Positions 1-12,480 are shown, numbered from the stretch's first letter. The stretch is 64,000 bases of DNA from Callaeas wilsoni (GCA_013398955.1 VWPU01009708.1:124001-188000), one strand, 5' to 3'. Translations and numbers: made by a program. Notes: generated by a model from the letters alone, not told the origin.

Positions 1-1350
1 AAAATGCAATCAAAATAACCTGTTATAAAAAGATATTTTGTGAGTCAATCCAGTAGAGATAATGAAAGCTCTCTGGTGGAAGGAAATACCAGCACTTGCA
101 TTTGTATTTTCCCTGTTACTAGTGGTGTCAGGAAGAAAAATGATCACTTTAACATTGAAGATTAGTATTAGTCTATTTTAATATTTTTTTATATTACCTC
201 TAGCAGATTGAGAGTTGCAACACCCTCACCATCTGCTGTAAATTCGGTACTTGGATGGCTTAATGCCAAACCCTCACAGAGCCATCAGTTTGTGTATCAG
301 CCTATAAGATACGCTTTACAGTTTTCAATTTCAGAACCTTGCTTAAAGCTGGTTTGGATTATGCTTCAGGACCCAGTGAATTTTCTCAGGCTTGTCAGCA
401 TCACATTAAATATGTGTTAGACCCAATCTTCCCATTCGATTCTATCTCCCCTTCGAACATTTTTTCCTTTTATTTTGTCGTTGATACACATGGTTCCAAT
501 TAATATCTCCTTTAGTTTATCTTAATAAAGCCAGTACACTGCTGTTGAGGAGTTTTCTAAAAAAGCTCTCCTATCACTGTGAGGCCCTTGTCCATCCATC
601 ACTGCTCTCAAAGCTTCAAACCATGCCACTGCTGTATTGGATGATAACCATCCCTGCACTCTCCCTGGATTTGTGACTCAAGGCACAAATTTCAGAAGAC
701 AGGACACAATTCTGTTCTTTTACATATGTCAGGAGACTAATATTAATTCCATAAAGGATAACGCTAAGCAAAGAATGAAAAAAACCCAAAACAAACCAAC
801 AAAAACCAGAAGAACTTGCAGTAGAACTAACGTGTTTTATAAAAGAAAGATGAATTTTCCTAGTAATATCTGGGCAAAAGGAGACATTTTGTACTATCCA
901 GCTGGAATAAACAACTGCCATTCTCCCACACGGGTAACCCTGAAAACATTTGAAAGCAAATTTCCATTGAATAATGTGGTATTTAACTTTGGGGTTTGTT
1001 TGCCTTTTTTTCTTCTCTTCTTGTACAACTCAATCCAACCCATCCAATGCAGTGGATGTCAGAGAAGACACACTCACAGATTACAATAAAAAATTATTTA
1101 CCCCTCTAGGGACCCCTAATAGTTTTTGCTCAGCATGCACATAAGCAAACTCTGGCTGAAAACCCAGTCATTGTCCGAGTGAAAAGTGCGTGAAGGATCC
1201 TGTCACATTCTGTTTGGCTTTCTTTTTCTAACTTATTTTTTTAAAACTGTTGAGAATCATGAACTGGACATCAGAAGCTAATTTGTAAAACTCTCAAGGC
1301 TCCAAGGTCTGGCTCAGCTAGAACATCAGACTTTCTACTTTCAACTGTTT
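1..1350. other. Unique AT-rich non-coding stretch
   Basis: I see no gene, RNA gene or recognisable repeat here. The longest open stretch is about 150 codons (637-1089, plus strand). It begins at a non-ATG codon, reads as low-complexity residues rich in K, T and N, and resembles no family I know, so I treat it as chance. Confidence 0.5.
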
Positions 1351-1354
1351 TTTT

Positions 1355-1470
1355 CTAGGCTGGATAACATATTATCCCCATGTTACACAGAGGCGGAGTG
1401 CTGGGAGGAGATTTGCCCAAGTCCTCACAGAAAACTGTCTTCAGGACTGAGAACACAGGTGGTAAAACTC
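1355..1470 (-). repeat. MIR/L2-type ancient repeat, 3' part
   Basis: The plus strand reads 'attatccccatgttacacag', then a purine-rich gap, then 'gatttgcccaagtcctcaca'. This follows the order of the MIR/L2 3' region in antisense ('attatccccattttacagatgag' ... 'cttgcccaaggtcacacag'). The match is diverged, as expected for an element that spread before the amniote radiation. Orientation is taken from that consensus. MIR and L2 share this segment, so I cannot say which one it is. Confidence 0.55.
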
Positions 1471-1769
1471 AACTTTTCTCCAAAAAAAAATTTTCTGCTA
1501 TTCATAAAATTTTGACAATTGGCATCATTCACCAGTCTTGATTTCATTTCCTGTTGGAAAAACACTGGCAAATCATGCTACTAGTAAAAGTTCTTGGAAA
1601 ATTAATAAACTCATAAATTAAACAAACGCTTGAAAAACAAACTGATAAAAAAACCTAGGAAGATTAAGGAAGCATGAATTCGCAGGAAGAAAAAAAAAAT
1701 AAAGGTTCTGAGAACAGTCGGTTCTTTTTGGTTTTGTGGCAAATTGTTTATAACCAGAAATGGATATCA

Positions 1770-2110
1770 TCAAATATTATTACTGGATGCAGGCTGCCGC
1801 GCTCACACCCATTGGATGGCATTCTTTGGCAGGCAGGTCCAGGGAGCTGCCAGGAAGTGTCAGCGCAGCGGGGATGATCGAAAATGTGAGCGTGGGAAGA
1901 GCGTGGGGCTGTTCGAGTGCTCCCGGAGACACGTGCCGCCTCCACTGGAGTCAAATCACACCAGCCTTGTGGAAAGCACCTGGACCTGAGCAAGCCTGGG
2001 AATGCTGTTGTGTGCTGGAGTCACCTCCACTGCAAAGGGAAAGGGCAGGAGGGCCATGGAAGCCAGCGGGATGACTTGGAGCAGCAGGATAATCCCCTCT
2101 GTCTAGGAAG
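1770..2110. other. GC-richer patch, function unknown
   Basis: This block is clearly richer in G+C and CpG than its AT-rich surroundings. Overlapping open frames of about 80-104 codons run through it on both strands, which is what a local rise in GC produces by chance. I recognise no protein motif, LTR signature or CR1 sequence. It could be an old retroelement piece, an exon of a non-coding transcript, or a GC-rich conserved element. Confidence 0.35.
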
Positions 2111-2870
2111 CCATTCTGAAGCACTCCTTAAAAACATGCGCTTCACTTGGGGTAACATTTGGAGTGTGGGTGGCAATCCCCAATGAATTTCTTCACAGCT
2201 GATGTTGCATTAAGCAGTTTGGTTATAAACAGCATAATTAGGGGAAAAAATTGGAATAGTTTTAGTGGTATATGAGTACTTATATTGCTAGGACCAAAGA
2301 GAATTAACTTTCATTCCTGTAAGAGTGGGGTCTGGCACCTAGAAATCCTACACATAAATGGAACATGGCTTGTCAAATCTGAAGGTCTTTCTTGACAAGA
2401 TACTTAATCTTCACCAAAAAAACAAGACCATTTTTAAAAAATGCATTCAGATACAAAAAATTTATATTATTTTCTGCTGGTTTTGAAGCTCAGGCCACTT
2501 ATTTCAATATTATGTTTGTAATTCTAGTGCCTTAAATTTTATATATTTTTACAATATCATACAATTTCCTTCTTCACTAAAACTGCTGAAAATTTTAAAA
2601 GATGTAGCTTTTCATCTGCAGCTAAACCTCACAAATTGTTGCATAAATGTTATAATAATGGACATTGCAAATGCAAGCAAGAAGGATAATCACAAAATAA
2701 AATTGTTATTTCTTGATCATAAAACAACACAAAAGTCAAGGAATAGATGTAAAGTGTGGACTATGAAGAGAGGATGACAACATTCACTGCTAATCCATCA
2801 CTCTCATATTGATTACCATTTTGATCTCACGAGTAGTTTCAGGAATCAAATTAATTTTAATGAATTGTGG
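2110..2870. other. Unannotated AT-rich stretch
   Basis: Long A/T runs and short AT-rich words only. I see no coding potential and no repeat that I can name. Confidence 0.5.
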
Positions 2871-2879
2871 GGCAAAATA

Positions 2880-2995
2880 TATTCATGTGACTCACAGTGG
2901 CAGCATTTTGCCCCAAGGATGTGAGACAAAATACACAGAAGTCAGTGGAAAGATCACAGTTGACTTTAATGGGCTTTGGCCTGGGTCCATAGTGT
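2880..2995 (+). repeat. Ancient amniote fold-back repeat copy
   Basis: The segment contains 'gaagtcagtggaaagatcac', then 'gttgactttaatgggctttg', then 'gcctgggtcc'. This is the phrase order of an old interspersed family common in bird, crocodile and turtle DNA, with paired 'gaagtcaatggaaagactcc' and 'attgacttcaatgggctttgg' halves ending in a 'ggatcaggccc'-like word. The two halves are near reverse complements, so the element could fold back on itself. I do not assign a Repbase name. Confidence 0.5.
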
Positions 2996-2999
2996 GAAG

Positions 3000-5900
3000 C
3001 TTATTCACCAAAATTAGCTCCAGTCAACTTTCTAAAGACTCTTTGTCTTTGGGGGAGCTGTAGACTCGGCTCTAAAACTTGCTTGTGATTAATAAAAAAG
3101 ATGAAGACCTTACTGAAAAGCATGCCAAGAACACAACACACAAAAAACCCCCTTGAAGAGATTTGTCTTCAGCTGCCCAGAGTGTGAGGAGCCCTGCCAG
3201 GTCTCCCAGTGATAACTGCAGCACAATAAACGTGTTTCACTCCAGCAGCGCCGTGTGACGCATGAGCCTTCTCTTTTCACAGGTGTTCCCTGAAAGCCAA
3301 GGAGTTCTTTTGATGTTTATTGGCGGTCAGTCCAGCTTCCAAATGAAAATATGGTTGTTAGGATTAATAAGTTTGCTCTGCCATAAATCTCTGGGTTATA
3401 GGTGAGAGAATGAAATGGCAAACAAATATTGAAAAGGTCAAAAGCCCAAACGGCTGAAACACATATATCACTTACCTCTGGATTCACATTGTCAACATCT
3501 CAGAGAAACAGTAACTGTGGTACTGCTGTTAATATTTAGCACAAAAACAGTATTTAAATTTTCCTATGTTGTAGGCAAGGGTTCTGTGAGAATTCACCTC
3601 CAGAACTGGTAGTCCAAGCATTTTTGGGTTCTTTAGTTTTGTTAGCATTTTCCTTTTAAAAAACACAATGACTTTTCAGAAGCCTGATTATGTATTGCCC
3701 TGCATCCAGGGACTTTTTTTCTGGGGAAGAGGAACACCTACAAAGTCCTTAATTAAACAACTCTTATGCCATCATATGGCAAAAATACAGAAACACTGTG
3801 GGCACTTAGTCAAGAAAATGTACATAATAGATTTCCTTGAAAGGAAAGTGATACTAGGATCAGTCATAGTTCAATTCAAATCTTTGTAAGCAGACAACTA
3901 AAGGCTGGATCAGGTATTTTATGAGGAAATCCATGTTTTATTATATCCCACTATGAATTTTATGTGGGAGAGTTCACATCCTGGAAAGATACTCTTGACA
4001 GAATTCTTCTAGAGTTTTCTTCCCTTTTGCCTCTGCATAAAATTGTTCAAATCTTAGTGTAACCACCCTTTGCCCTGTTGTATGAAGGAAAGTAAGAGAG
4101 CAGAAAAATGAAGCTTCTCTTTATCATTCTAGCATGGCTCTGTTGCAGACAAATCTATATTTTACAGTCACATACTTAATAATTAGCACATGTATCTTGG
4201 TGTCTTCCCACACAACAGCTCACAAAGCAATCCAAAAAAGCCTGAGCTGAAGGAAAGCAATTAGTAATTTGCCTAGTCCTGGCTGTCAGCTCTCTATTCA
4301 GGTACTTGGTGTGCCATGTCCGAGCACCCCGCAAAGATTAATGTGGTCTTTCAACACCTCTGCTCAGCAGAGGGCTCATTTTCTTACTTGCAGATGCAAT
4401 CCAAGGAGAAGCAAATTGCTCACACTGAGTCAAGACAGCTTGTCAGAGGTGAAAATTGAGCACAGGTCTCTGAGCTCCAGATGTGGTGCCTTGATGATTC
4501 TCTCTTGCTGGACATTTCTCTCAAACACATCCCTTTCCTCATGTCAACAGGAAGGATTCTGCAACATACAAAAAACAACCAAACAAAAAAATTTAAAAAT
4601 AAACAGCTGCAGCCCCAACCAGTAAGTTCTAAAGTAGGATTAGTAGTACCATATATTAATGCATAGTTAAATATCTTTGCTTCGCAGTGCTGAGTGCTAC
4701 CACCACCAATTTTGTGGCTGGTAAATCACAGTGTAAATCACCTTTTCTCCTTAGGAATGTCTTTGCCTTCCCGTACTCCCATCACCTTCAAAAGTACAAA
4801 AAGTCCAAACCAAAATATTTATTCCAAGTGCTATTGAAATACGCATTAATTTAATTAAAACTAAAAAGTAACAGAGGAAGGTTAAAGATTCCTAAGGAAA
4901 CCAGGTAATTACTGAATCCATACCTTCACCTGTCCTGAGCATTCTCAGAACTGCCAGTTTAAACCTTGGCCATCACAGATAACCATCAGGCAGAAGGAAT
5001 TCACAGTGGTCAAGTAACAGGACACATGACACAATACTCATGACAGTCAGACTCTGCCTCCATTAAAGAATGAAAATTTCAGTTTCATTTAAAGATCCAT
5101 TTTGATCCTCAGAACAGCAGAGAAACAGCCCTCTCAGAGAGCTGTAATTCCTTACACAGTGATTATTTTTGTCCTAAAAGGCACAAGAAGATAGCTTGCT
5201 GTGGTTGTGATCAGAAAAAAATGATGGTGTGTAGAAAACAGCAGTAATCAGAGCAACTCAGTCTCACCACAGGTTTTCCAGAGCTGAACTTTTCAGGATC
5301 ACAGTTGCTGTGCTTGTTCTGCACTACAGGGAAGTCTTTCTGGGATTTCAAGGAGCACCTCCTTGGGAGGGGCACTTTTCTCCAATGTGGAGCCCTACAA
5401 CTAATCTACTCCACTTGTGTGACTAATATTGGGAGATGGAGAAATTAACCCCATCCCTAAAATACATCTCCAAAATAACATGTGCACATTGCTGTCTGAT
5501 AGATTTTAGGTTTTTTCCTCCTCTCTGGTCTTTTGACAAAGTCGAAAGCATGGACCAACACCCGGTTTAGACTGAGGCCTAACTTTCAGATGGCCAAAGT
5601 TAGGAACAGTAAAGCCAGTTCAAAGCCTTGGTATTTTGGAATTGCAGTTGAAAGTTTAGAAAAAATACCAGCAAATTCCAACTTCCAAGGATTAGCGGGA
5701 ATTGTGTCAGGGCTTTAATGCCAGATTTGGGCTGGTTGACAGCATGGTGAAGGCAGGAGGAATTAATAACGTGGCCATGATCATGGCATCGGCTATCTTA
5801 TGGACATAACTAAGTTAAATTAAGACTTCCTAAAAATCTTCTTTTTCCTTCTGTCAGCTAAAACTGCTCTAGCTAGGACATCCCACTGAAGCTGGCCTCC

Positions 5901-7440
5901 CATAAACCACGCCAGAAGGAATGGGCTCCTTTGTATCTTGTCAGAATCACCATGTGTTCGAAGGTGACAGGAAAAATGAGAGTTCATTACTTGTTACTGA
6001 ATTTTGTTAAAGATGCCAATTCTCTTTATCCAATACCCATTTCTAGAAATGTTTATTGGCACATCTTCTCAGGTACTGTTTCATGCTGTTAGCATTTTAG
6101 GTGCTATAACTGTTTAGCCTTATAAGGTGTGAATGACAAACCACTTTGCAGATAGGATGCACCTGTGACTATTCTGGATTAATTAATTGTAAATCTTTAT
6201 GTTTTCCCGCATCAGTTTGAAAATAAGTACTCCATTTAATACATCACTATCAGAATAACCTATCTAGTTCTCAAGTCCCTCATTTCTCGGGAGATTACTG
6301 TTTTTTGAGAATACAGAACAAACAATCTGCCATTTTCTATTACTCTCTCAAAATTTAAATGATTTGATGTTCTCTTAGAAGCCCAAAATTGATGGACCTG
6401 AAATTTAATTTTAGAGGCATCTTTGATTTAGTGATGACAATTATGTTCACTGTGACCCACTGCAGCATAACTTTTCCAAATACCATTTTTCTTTTTTTAA
6501 AGAACACCAAGTTGTTTTTATTAAGTTCTAGCATTGTGCAATAAATATCACGTTCTTAACTCTGTCTATTATTTTAAAGGAACAAAAAGTACCTTACTGC
6601 ACTTATAATCATGCTTTTCAAGGTTTTCACAGATTCCTCTGGTGAAAACAGATGCATTAATTTTTAAAATTTTGCACATATTTCAGACCAGAAATAAACA
6701 GACAGAAAAAAGAAATTAAAGCGTCTTTTGCTGATGTATATCATTCTAAGCATTATAGGACTCTTATGTTGATAATTTCTGTCTCTCTCACCAGCTCTTT
6801 GTCACATTTTCTCTGTTCCTGGCCTTTGGTAAATTGAGAAATGTCACTATAATTATAAATGCAACGGCATGAAAATGCACAAAATTTAGATGGCATGACT
6901 TAGCTGCTAATTCCATGCTTGTATAAAGCCTGAGATTACAAACAAATTTGTGAAGGGAAAAGTTTTATTGTTCCATCTCACCTTAAGCTCAAAGCCGATA
7001 CCATATGGCAACAAGATGAAGACAAGAATTTAGAAGGCTTTTTAAAAATACAGGAACGGAATGGGCCTGCCAGTCTCCCCTTCCCTCTCCGTGATTAGAG
7101 ACAAACACACCCATGATCTCTTTCACAAACAGAGGTTCATGAAGCCCTTATTAACTAAGTAAGAATCTGTGCCTTATCAGATGAGTATTTTTGCTATTTC
7201 GATCGGAAACCTGTTCCATTACATTTATCTTCCTGTTGCTACACATTGTCTTTTAATTTCCAGTTAAATTCTAATTATGGGCCATGTGCATTAATTTGTT
7301 TCTGTTATCATATTTTCTGGACTAACAACTCTTCTTGGATGGATATGGCCAATTACCAGCCCCAGTTCTAGGCCCACTAAATTCTGCCTTAGACTTAAAA
7401 TATTTGTCTTGTTGCAAGTTTTATTGAAACCGGAACAATA
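3000..7440. other. Long unique non-coding stretch
   Basis: About 4.4 kb of AT-rich sequence with no recognisable gene, RNA gene, LTR or CR1 piece. Open stretches are short (118 codons at most, at 4269-4625) and have no family resemblance. Some A+T-rich blocks with few simple repeats (for example around 6.4-6.9 kb) could be conserved non-coding DNA, but this cannot be judged without an alignment. Confidence 0.45.
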
Positions 7441-7447
7441 TTTCAGA

Positions 7448-7469
7448 AAAAAAAAAAGAAAAAAAAAAG
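7448..7469. repeat. A-rich low-complexity tract
   Basis: Two A runs separated by a single G. I see no retroposed gene or SINE body next to it, so it is not clearly a retroposon tail. Confidence 0.8.
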
Positions 7470-7902
7470 TTGTGGTTCTGATGAAGGGCCACTTTCCAAC
7501 ACACACATAAACCATTTCAACAAATAATTCCTGACCACATTTATTACATAACTGAATTTTTAAAGGTACCTCAGAGAATAAGTTAAATAGAGTCCAGTTA
7601 TGTTTTCTGAGAAATCTCCCAGCTCCCTGATTTTCCTGTGGTTATATTCCTAAGTAGTATGCAGCATTATACGGGCTATGGTTTGCCGAGCAATTGAAAG
7701 CATTTTTGATTTCACTGTTATTTTTAGCCAATCCTTATGAGCAAGTTCAAACATTGCTGCCGTGTTTTGGCTGAAGCAGACTCAGTTCCATAAGGACAGG
7801 GAAACATTGGGACCATAAGTGAGAAATACGTGCATTAGGAAAATGGAGACTAGATATGTAAGTAAAAGACCATATCTTTTTTCCTTTTTTTTTTTTAATA
7901 AG

Positions 7903-7965
7903 GAAGAGAAAGAAGATGATGAAGAGCAAGAAGATGATGAAGAGCCTATTAACTTTGCACCCTAA
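7903..7965 (+). other. Candidate terminal coding exon with acidic tail
   Basis: A long pyrimidine tract (7877-7896) is followed by AATAAG, which gives an acceptor-like AG at 7901-7902. Next come 20 codons dominated by Glu and Asp, then Pro-Ile-Asn-Phe-Ala-Pro and a TAA stop at 7963-7965. The acidic part is built from two copies of an 18-bp unit (aagaagatgatgaagagc). Acidic C-termini of this kind occur in several unrelated families, and I do not recognise this one. No AATAAA lies close downstream, and I found no partner exon upstream. A GAA/GAT-rich simple repeat is the main alternative. Confidence 0.2.
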
Positions 7966-7969
7966 CTTT

Positions 7970-9350
7970 AACCAGACACTGGGTTGGCTCTAGTGCTGTA
8001 TTTTCCTCATGTCACTTTCAGTCACCAAGTAAAAAAGCAAGAATATCATGGCAGTAGTCCTACCTGGAAGACTGGATTTGCTACCTGGGGAGAAAAGAGA
8101 TGCCCCTTTTCCAGACCTGCTCACAGTTCCGTTTCTCAAGCCCAAGAGTGGCATGTGGGAGGACCTGTGGCCCCATGAGGTGAGGACCAGTTCTCGAAAG
8201 CATGGTCCAGTCTCGAAAGGCCTGGAGAGTTACTAGAGAAGGGATGATGAATTTCTACAGAAGTTCCTGTGTTTTCAAGGGCTGAGGATTGGTTCTTCTT
8301 TGCTACAGGTCAGCTTTTTTCACAACCTGTTGGCACTGAGCTGCATTGAATACTGTGAGCAAGGGCTGCCCAAGTGCACCACGAGAGCAAACAGAAGTAC
8401 ACACTCAGTGTGAACACTTCACTGAGACAACAAGAAACCTTCAACTAAACATTTACAAAGTTCCTATCCAGTAATTGCCCTTTAAAAAGATTACACCGTG
8501 ATCAGGGAATGTCTAACTGGGGAGGAAGTTTGTTTTTACAATCTGTTGAATGTGATACGGTGTTTTTCTTTAAATCATAAATCTGCTGACTTTTGTGGAA
8601 GTTTTTGGAAACTATGAAACATGCAATTGTTTCGGTGAGGGGTTTGCTGAAAAATGCCTGATGGTTATCTTTAAATTATTAGTTTAACTAAACAGGAGAA
8701 GTTGAATAGCTATAGATGGATAGATATTTTGCAGGGAAATACCTGGTTGTATCTGCATCATTCACCTACAGTTCTCAGCTCTTCTCAAAGCCCAGCAATG
8801 AAAGCTGCTCTGGACATCACTGGTTAACAGTAAGGGATTTTAATACATTTAAAAAGCCATACTATGAGGAATCTCTGAAAGTACAGAGTTAATTTAAGCC
8901 CCTTGTCTGGTCCAAAACCCATGCAGTGAATGATAGCTTTGGCTTATCACTAGACAAGCAATTTAGTGCTTCTCTCTGACTCCCAACATCCCTTAAATGG
9001 TGACTGCAAGACCACAACTGCCTTGAGCTTTTCATTGTATAATGGCAGTCTTGTGTAAAGGAAAAGTGGATTCAGACTTGAGGAGAAAGGCACAGAGGAT
9101 CTAAAGGGCATACAAGACATTTTTTGTCCTGCATATCACAGGAGTTTTCTTCAGTGTTACTGCTGGGATCAATTTTTTCTCCTGAGAGATAAAATTCACC
9201 TCATCAGAAAGAATCTGTAGATTAAAACAATACAGCCTCTCAAATCTACATAAACCCAAAGGGTTAAATTTTATCTTCACCTTCAATTATTCCTATTATC
9301 AATTAAGCCAAAGAAATAACAATCACTAATCTACCCTTATCTGACATTAG
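7970..9350. other. Unannotated stretch
   Basis: Nothing recognisable as a gene or repeat. A small imperfect direct repeat of 'tctcgaaag' words lies near 8190-8222. Open stretches reach only about 64 codons and resemble nothing. Confidence 0.45.
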
Positions 9351-9359
9351 CATGTACCC

Positions 9360-9480
9360 ACCTCAATGTGCTTTATAAGCACGAGCTTTGGCTCACAGCT
9401 GCTGTGGAATAGGCAGGCTGTATTTATGCTCCTTTTACTGACACAGAAGCTAAAGCAAAAGGGAAATTGTGCACCTGCTG
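9360..9480 (-). repeat. L2/MIR-type ancient repeat
   Basis: The order of words 'caatgtgctttataagca', 'ctcacagctgctgtggaata', 'ggcaggctgtatttatgctc' and 'cttttactgacacagaagct' follows the antisense L2/MIR3 3' end ('caaagtgctttacaagcatt' ... 'cctcacaacaaccctgtgag' ... 'ccattttacagatgaggaaa'). Divergence is high, but four words in the right order make chance unlikely. Confidence 0.55.
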
Positions 9481-9643
9481 ATAATCCCCCCAAACTCCAA
9501 AGAAACATTATCAGACATCTCAGAAGGCAAGAACAGCTGAAAAGGGGAAGGACAGTAAAGGTAAGACCGTGGGGTTTAATACACCTCTCTGAAAGTGTGT
9601 GAAGGACTCTGAGATGAGCAGAGAAAAAGACATGTCATAAAGC

Positions 9644-9660
9644 TTTTTTTTTTTTTTTTT
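9644..9660. repeat. Poly-T run (17)
   Basis: An uninterrupted run of 17 T, directly followed by AAATCAGG. No SINE or processed gene is evident on its minus-strand 5' side. Confidence 0.9.
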
Positions 9661-10380
9661 AAATCAGGTTGGGAAATCACACTTTGCTCTTTTCGGGAAA
9701 AAAAGTCATGCTCGGTTCTGATTCAAGAAAATTAGTAGAAACCTGAATTTTATTTCAGAGTCGCTCCTTTTCCATACAGATGAACACGATGCTTATCTGT
9801 CCTGTAAATTCATCCCAACAGATGAGAAAATTCATTAGGCTGAGCGTGCCAGGGGCAGTTCCTGCAGGGATCAGCATGCGAGGGCCTCATAACTATCATC
9901 ATGTCTGATCAATTTGAAGCCTCCAGCCCAGCCGCAGTAGGGTCATGTGAGGAGGCTGCCAGTAGCAGCCCAGGACAAGAACTGAACGGTTGCCTCGGGA
10001 TCTGCAGGGACAGGCTTCTGCCTGTTTGGTTGTCACACCTCTAACATTCAGTTTCATCTAAATACGGGTGGAAAAGACCCTTCTCAAGACAAGTAACCTG
10101 CTATTTCCCAGACAGCCCTTACTGTCAGTAATACAACAAAATAAACATTTCTTGTCTTTACTAATCCTATTCCCGAATGAGATTTTATGAACTTTGGTAT
10201 AAACTCCATTATTTTCAGCGTAGGCCAGCAATAAATTCAAACTAAATGCATATTCATTGAATAATTTTATGATGTGACCAAAACAATATATCGAAATTAG
10301 TCAAACTATTTCCTGTGAAGTGACCTGAAACTCTGTCCATGATTTATAATTTCTATAAATTGGCAGGGGTGGGAGTCAGT
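9660..10380. other. Unannotated stretch
   Basis: I see no gene. Around 9835-10010 the sequence is somewhat richer in GC and reads like unique DNA, with no repeat that I can name. Confidence 0.45.
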
Positions 10381-10650
10381 TGAAAAACGTGAAACAATTG
10401 AATGCTTTTGTTAAAAACATTTAACACTATATTTTTCATTTCAATTAAACAATCATGGCTATAAATTTTCTGCAGGAGGCATTATTTCCCACACAGTCCA
10501 GAAATTACCTCTGGAACTTCATTTTCCTCCAGACAAAGCATGAATTCTTTTGCAGTGTATGTGAATATCTGCGTGTGAGAGTGCAGTTTATAATGCAATA
10601 GATTCTTTAGCCTCCTGCAGTTTATAAATAACAGAAGGAAGTTCCTTTGC
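10380..10650. promoter_or_regulatory. Possible conserved non-coding element
   Basis: A block of non-repetitive sequence with evenly mixed AT-rich words (caattgaatg, tcaattaaac, ttataaataac) and repeated 'cagtttata' and 'cctgcag' words near its end. This texture is typical of conserved enhancers in vertebrate gene deserts. The call rests on texture only. There is no open frame and no repeat identity. Confidence 0.2.
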
Positions 10651-11024
10651 TTCACTACAATGGCATCTTTCTGTAGTAGAGAAATAAACCTATTTACAAT
10701 TTGACGTAGGGGCCAGAATTTCTTTAACTACTTTTCTCAGACCAGGACCAAGAATATTTATGGAGTTTTTAAAAATGGTGTCATGTCATGTAAGTGTCTT
10801 AATAATGAAACTAAATGTTTCTAGATGGTAAAGAGACTGCGTCTGAGACAATGGCTTTATTCAATGTGGTGACTGTAAGTGTATTTCAGTGCTGGTGCTA
10901 CAGGTGAGAGACGTAAACCATCATAAGGAAATAAACAGCCAATTGTTCAGTTTTTACTGCCTATCACGTGCTGCCACCTATGGCAAAGCCCCTTAGTAAA
11001 AGAGGATATTATTGTGCTGCACCC

Positions 11025-11160
11025 AGGGACTGGGTCACGGGTTCAGTTTCTGGCTCTGTCCCAGGGTTAATCGGTGACTTCAGTGTGTTTATCATAACTC
11101 CATTAGCAAAATGGTGACATTAACATTTCTACCCTTTCTGTCTTTTGTTTAGATTGCCAG
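11025..11160 (+). repeat. MIR/CORE-SINE-like ancient repeat
   Basis: The segment reads 'gggttcagtttctggctctg', which resembles the tRNA-derived B-box region of MIR ('gggttcgaatcccggctctg'). It then reads 'ggtgacttcagtgtg' (compare 'gtgaccttgggca'), and then 'ccattagcaaaatggtgaca' followed by 'acatttctaccc' (compare 'catctgtaaaatggggataa' and 'gtacctacc'). The order is correct along about 130 bp, so this is an eroded MIR or a related CORE-SINE. Confidence 0.55.
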
Positions 11161-12364
11161 CCCTTCCCAGCAGAGTGTTCCAGAGAAAAGACCTTTGGTA
11201 ACATACCTAGGATTTCTTTTAAAAGCTGAGAGAAGTGGGAAAGGACAGGCTACAGAGTAAGGATGAAATTCCTTGTAAATACAGACAATTTTTCACAAGT
11301 TTTCTTGCTCACCTATCAGAATACAGAAAAATAACGCAAAAACCTCTGTAAAGGCTGATAATGATAGCAAAATAATGACAATTAAAAAATTATCAGTGTC
11401 CCTGGGATAAATTACTAAAATTAATGTGCCAATTCTAATAAAATTTCAACAGAACAAAAATTTCAAATGAAACATTACAGGTTTTTATGCCTTGATATCT
11501 CTATATGGCACGTAGTTTGAACTTTGCAATTTTGATCATTTTTATGCCACCACTCTTTTAAATAATATTATGTTACATACAATACTATGTTGAAAAAAGA
11601 AATCACAATAGAATGTGAAAATTTGCAGACTTTTTGTCATTTGGGGAATTTCTACAATTTTGCATTTCCCACCAGAAATTTAGTTTACTGACCAAGATTT
11701 TACCTTAACTTTTTGGTCCTGGGAACCAAACAATGGGAAACTCGTGAAAAATGAGAGAAGCTTAACAAAACAATCCACAAAAAGATCACAAAAACTGCAC
11801 TATAAATATATTGAGACTATGCAAATTGCCTGGATAACTGCCACTAATTCTTTCTGTTAAAGGCCTGGTGTGGAATAGTTAAAGAATATCCCTCAGTGTG
11901 AAGGGTCTTCACAGAGAGCACAAACCCTGCATGGAGGGAAGACAGCGACTTTCAAACTCTGCTAATGGTACATGAACATCACCATTTTTTCACATTGGTG
12001 TGACCACTGTGTTATCACCTACCCACGTCAGATAAGAACTTTCCCAGGACATTGCTGCAACACAAGGAATTACAGAAACGATGAAGGCACAGTCATAAAT
12101 CCAGGCAGGGAACAACAGTCTGCTCCTTTCCTAGCAGCTGTCAGAACCAACTGTTGGAGCAGATGAAATGTAAACTGCAGCTCTGTCACACATAGTTTTG
12201 AGATGTGATGTCCTGGCCAAAGAAAGATACAAACTTGTTTATCTTAAAAAAGAGACAAGAACACTGACCTTGAAGATCAGGTCAAGTATAAAGTGGCCTA
12301 AAATAACAAAAAAAAAAGTATGTAATATCTCCAAGATTAATTCTTCAAGTTTACACATGAAACT

Positions 12365-12480
12365 CATAAGTGATTCTGGAGAGGCTGATCCTGTGAAATG
12401 CTATTGAGAACTCAGAGGCCAAGAAACTGCCAGTGGAATTTTGGATGCTCAGCACCTTCCAGGATCACTCTGATGGGGAA
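12365..12480. repeat. Ancient fold-back repeat with terminal inverted words
   Basis: The left end reads 'gctgatcctgtgaaatgct' and the right end reads 'gctcagcaccttccaggatc', close to reverse complements of each other ('gatcctg.aa.tgct' against 'agcac.tt.caggatc'). Between them lies 'gccagtggaattttggatgc', matching the 'agtgggagttttgcatgctc' phrase of the old amniote repeat family. The ends face each other as in a fold-back or MITE-type element. It ends about 120 bp before a CR1 fragment. Confidence 0.55.

Noticed and set aside
9541..9566. Strong donor-like AAAG/GTAAGA at 9560/9561.
   Set aside because: The upstream sequence overlaps or adjoins an L2/MIR-type remnant, and no acceptor or frame supports an exon. 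Single donors are common by chance.
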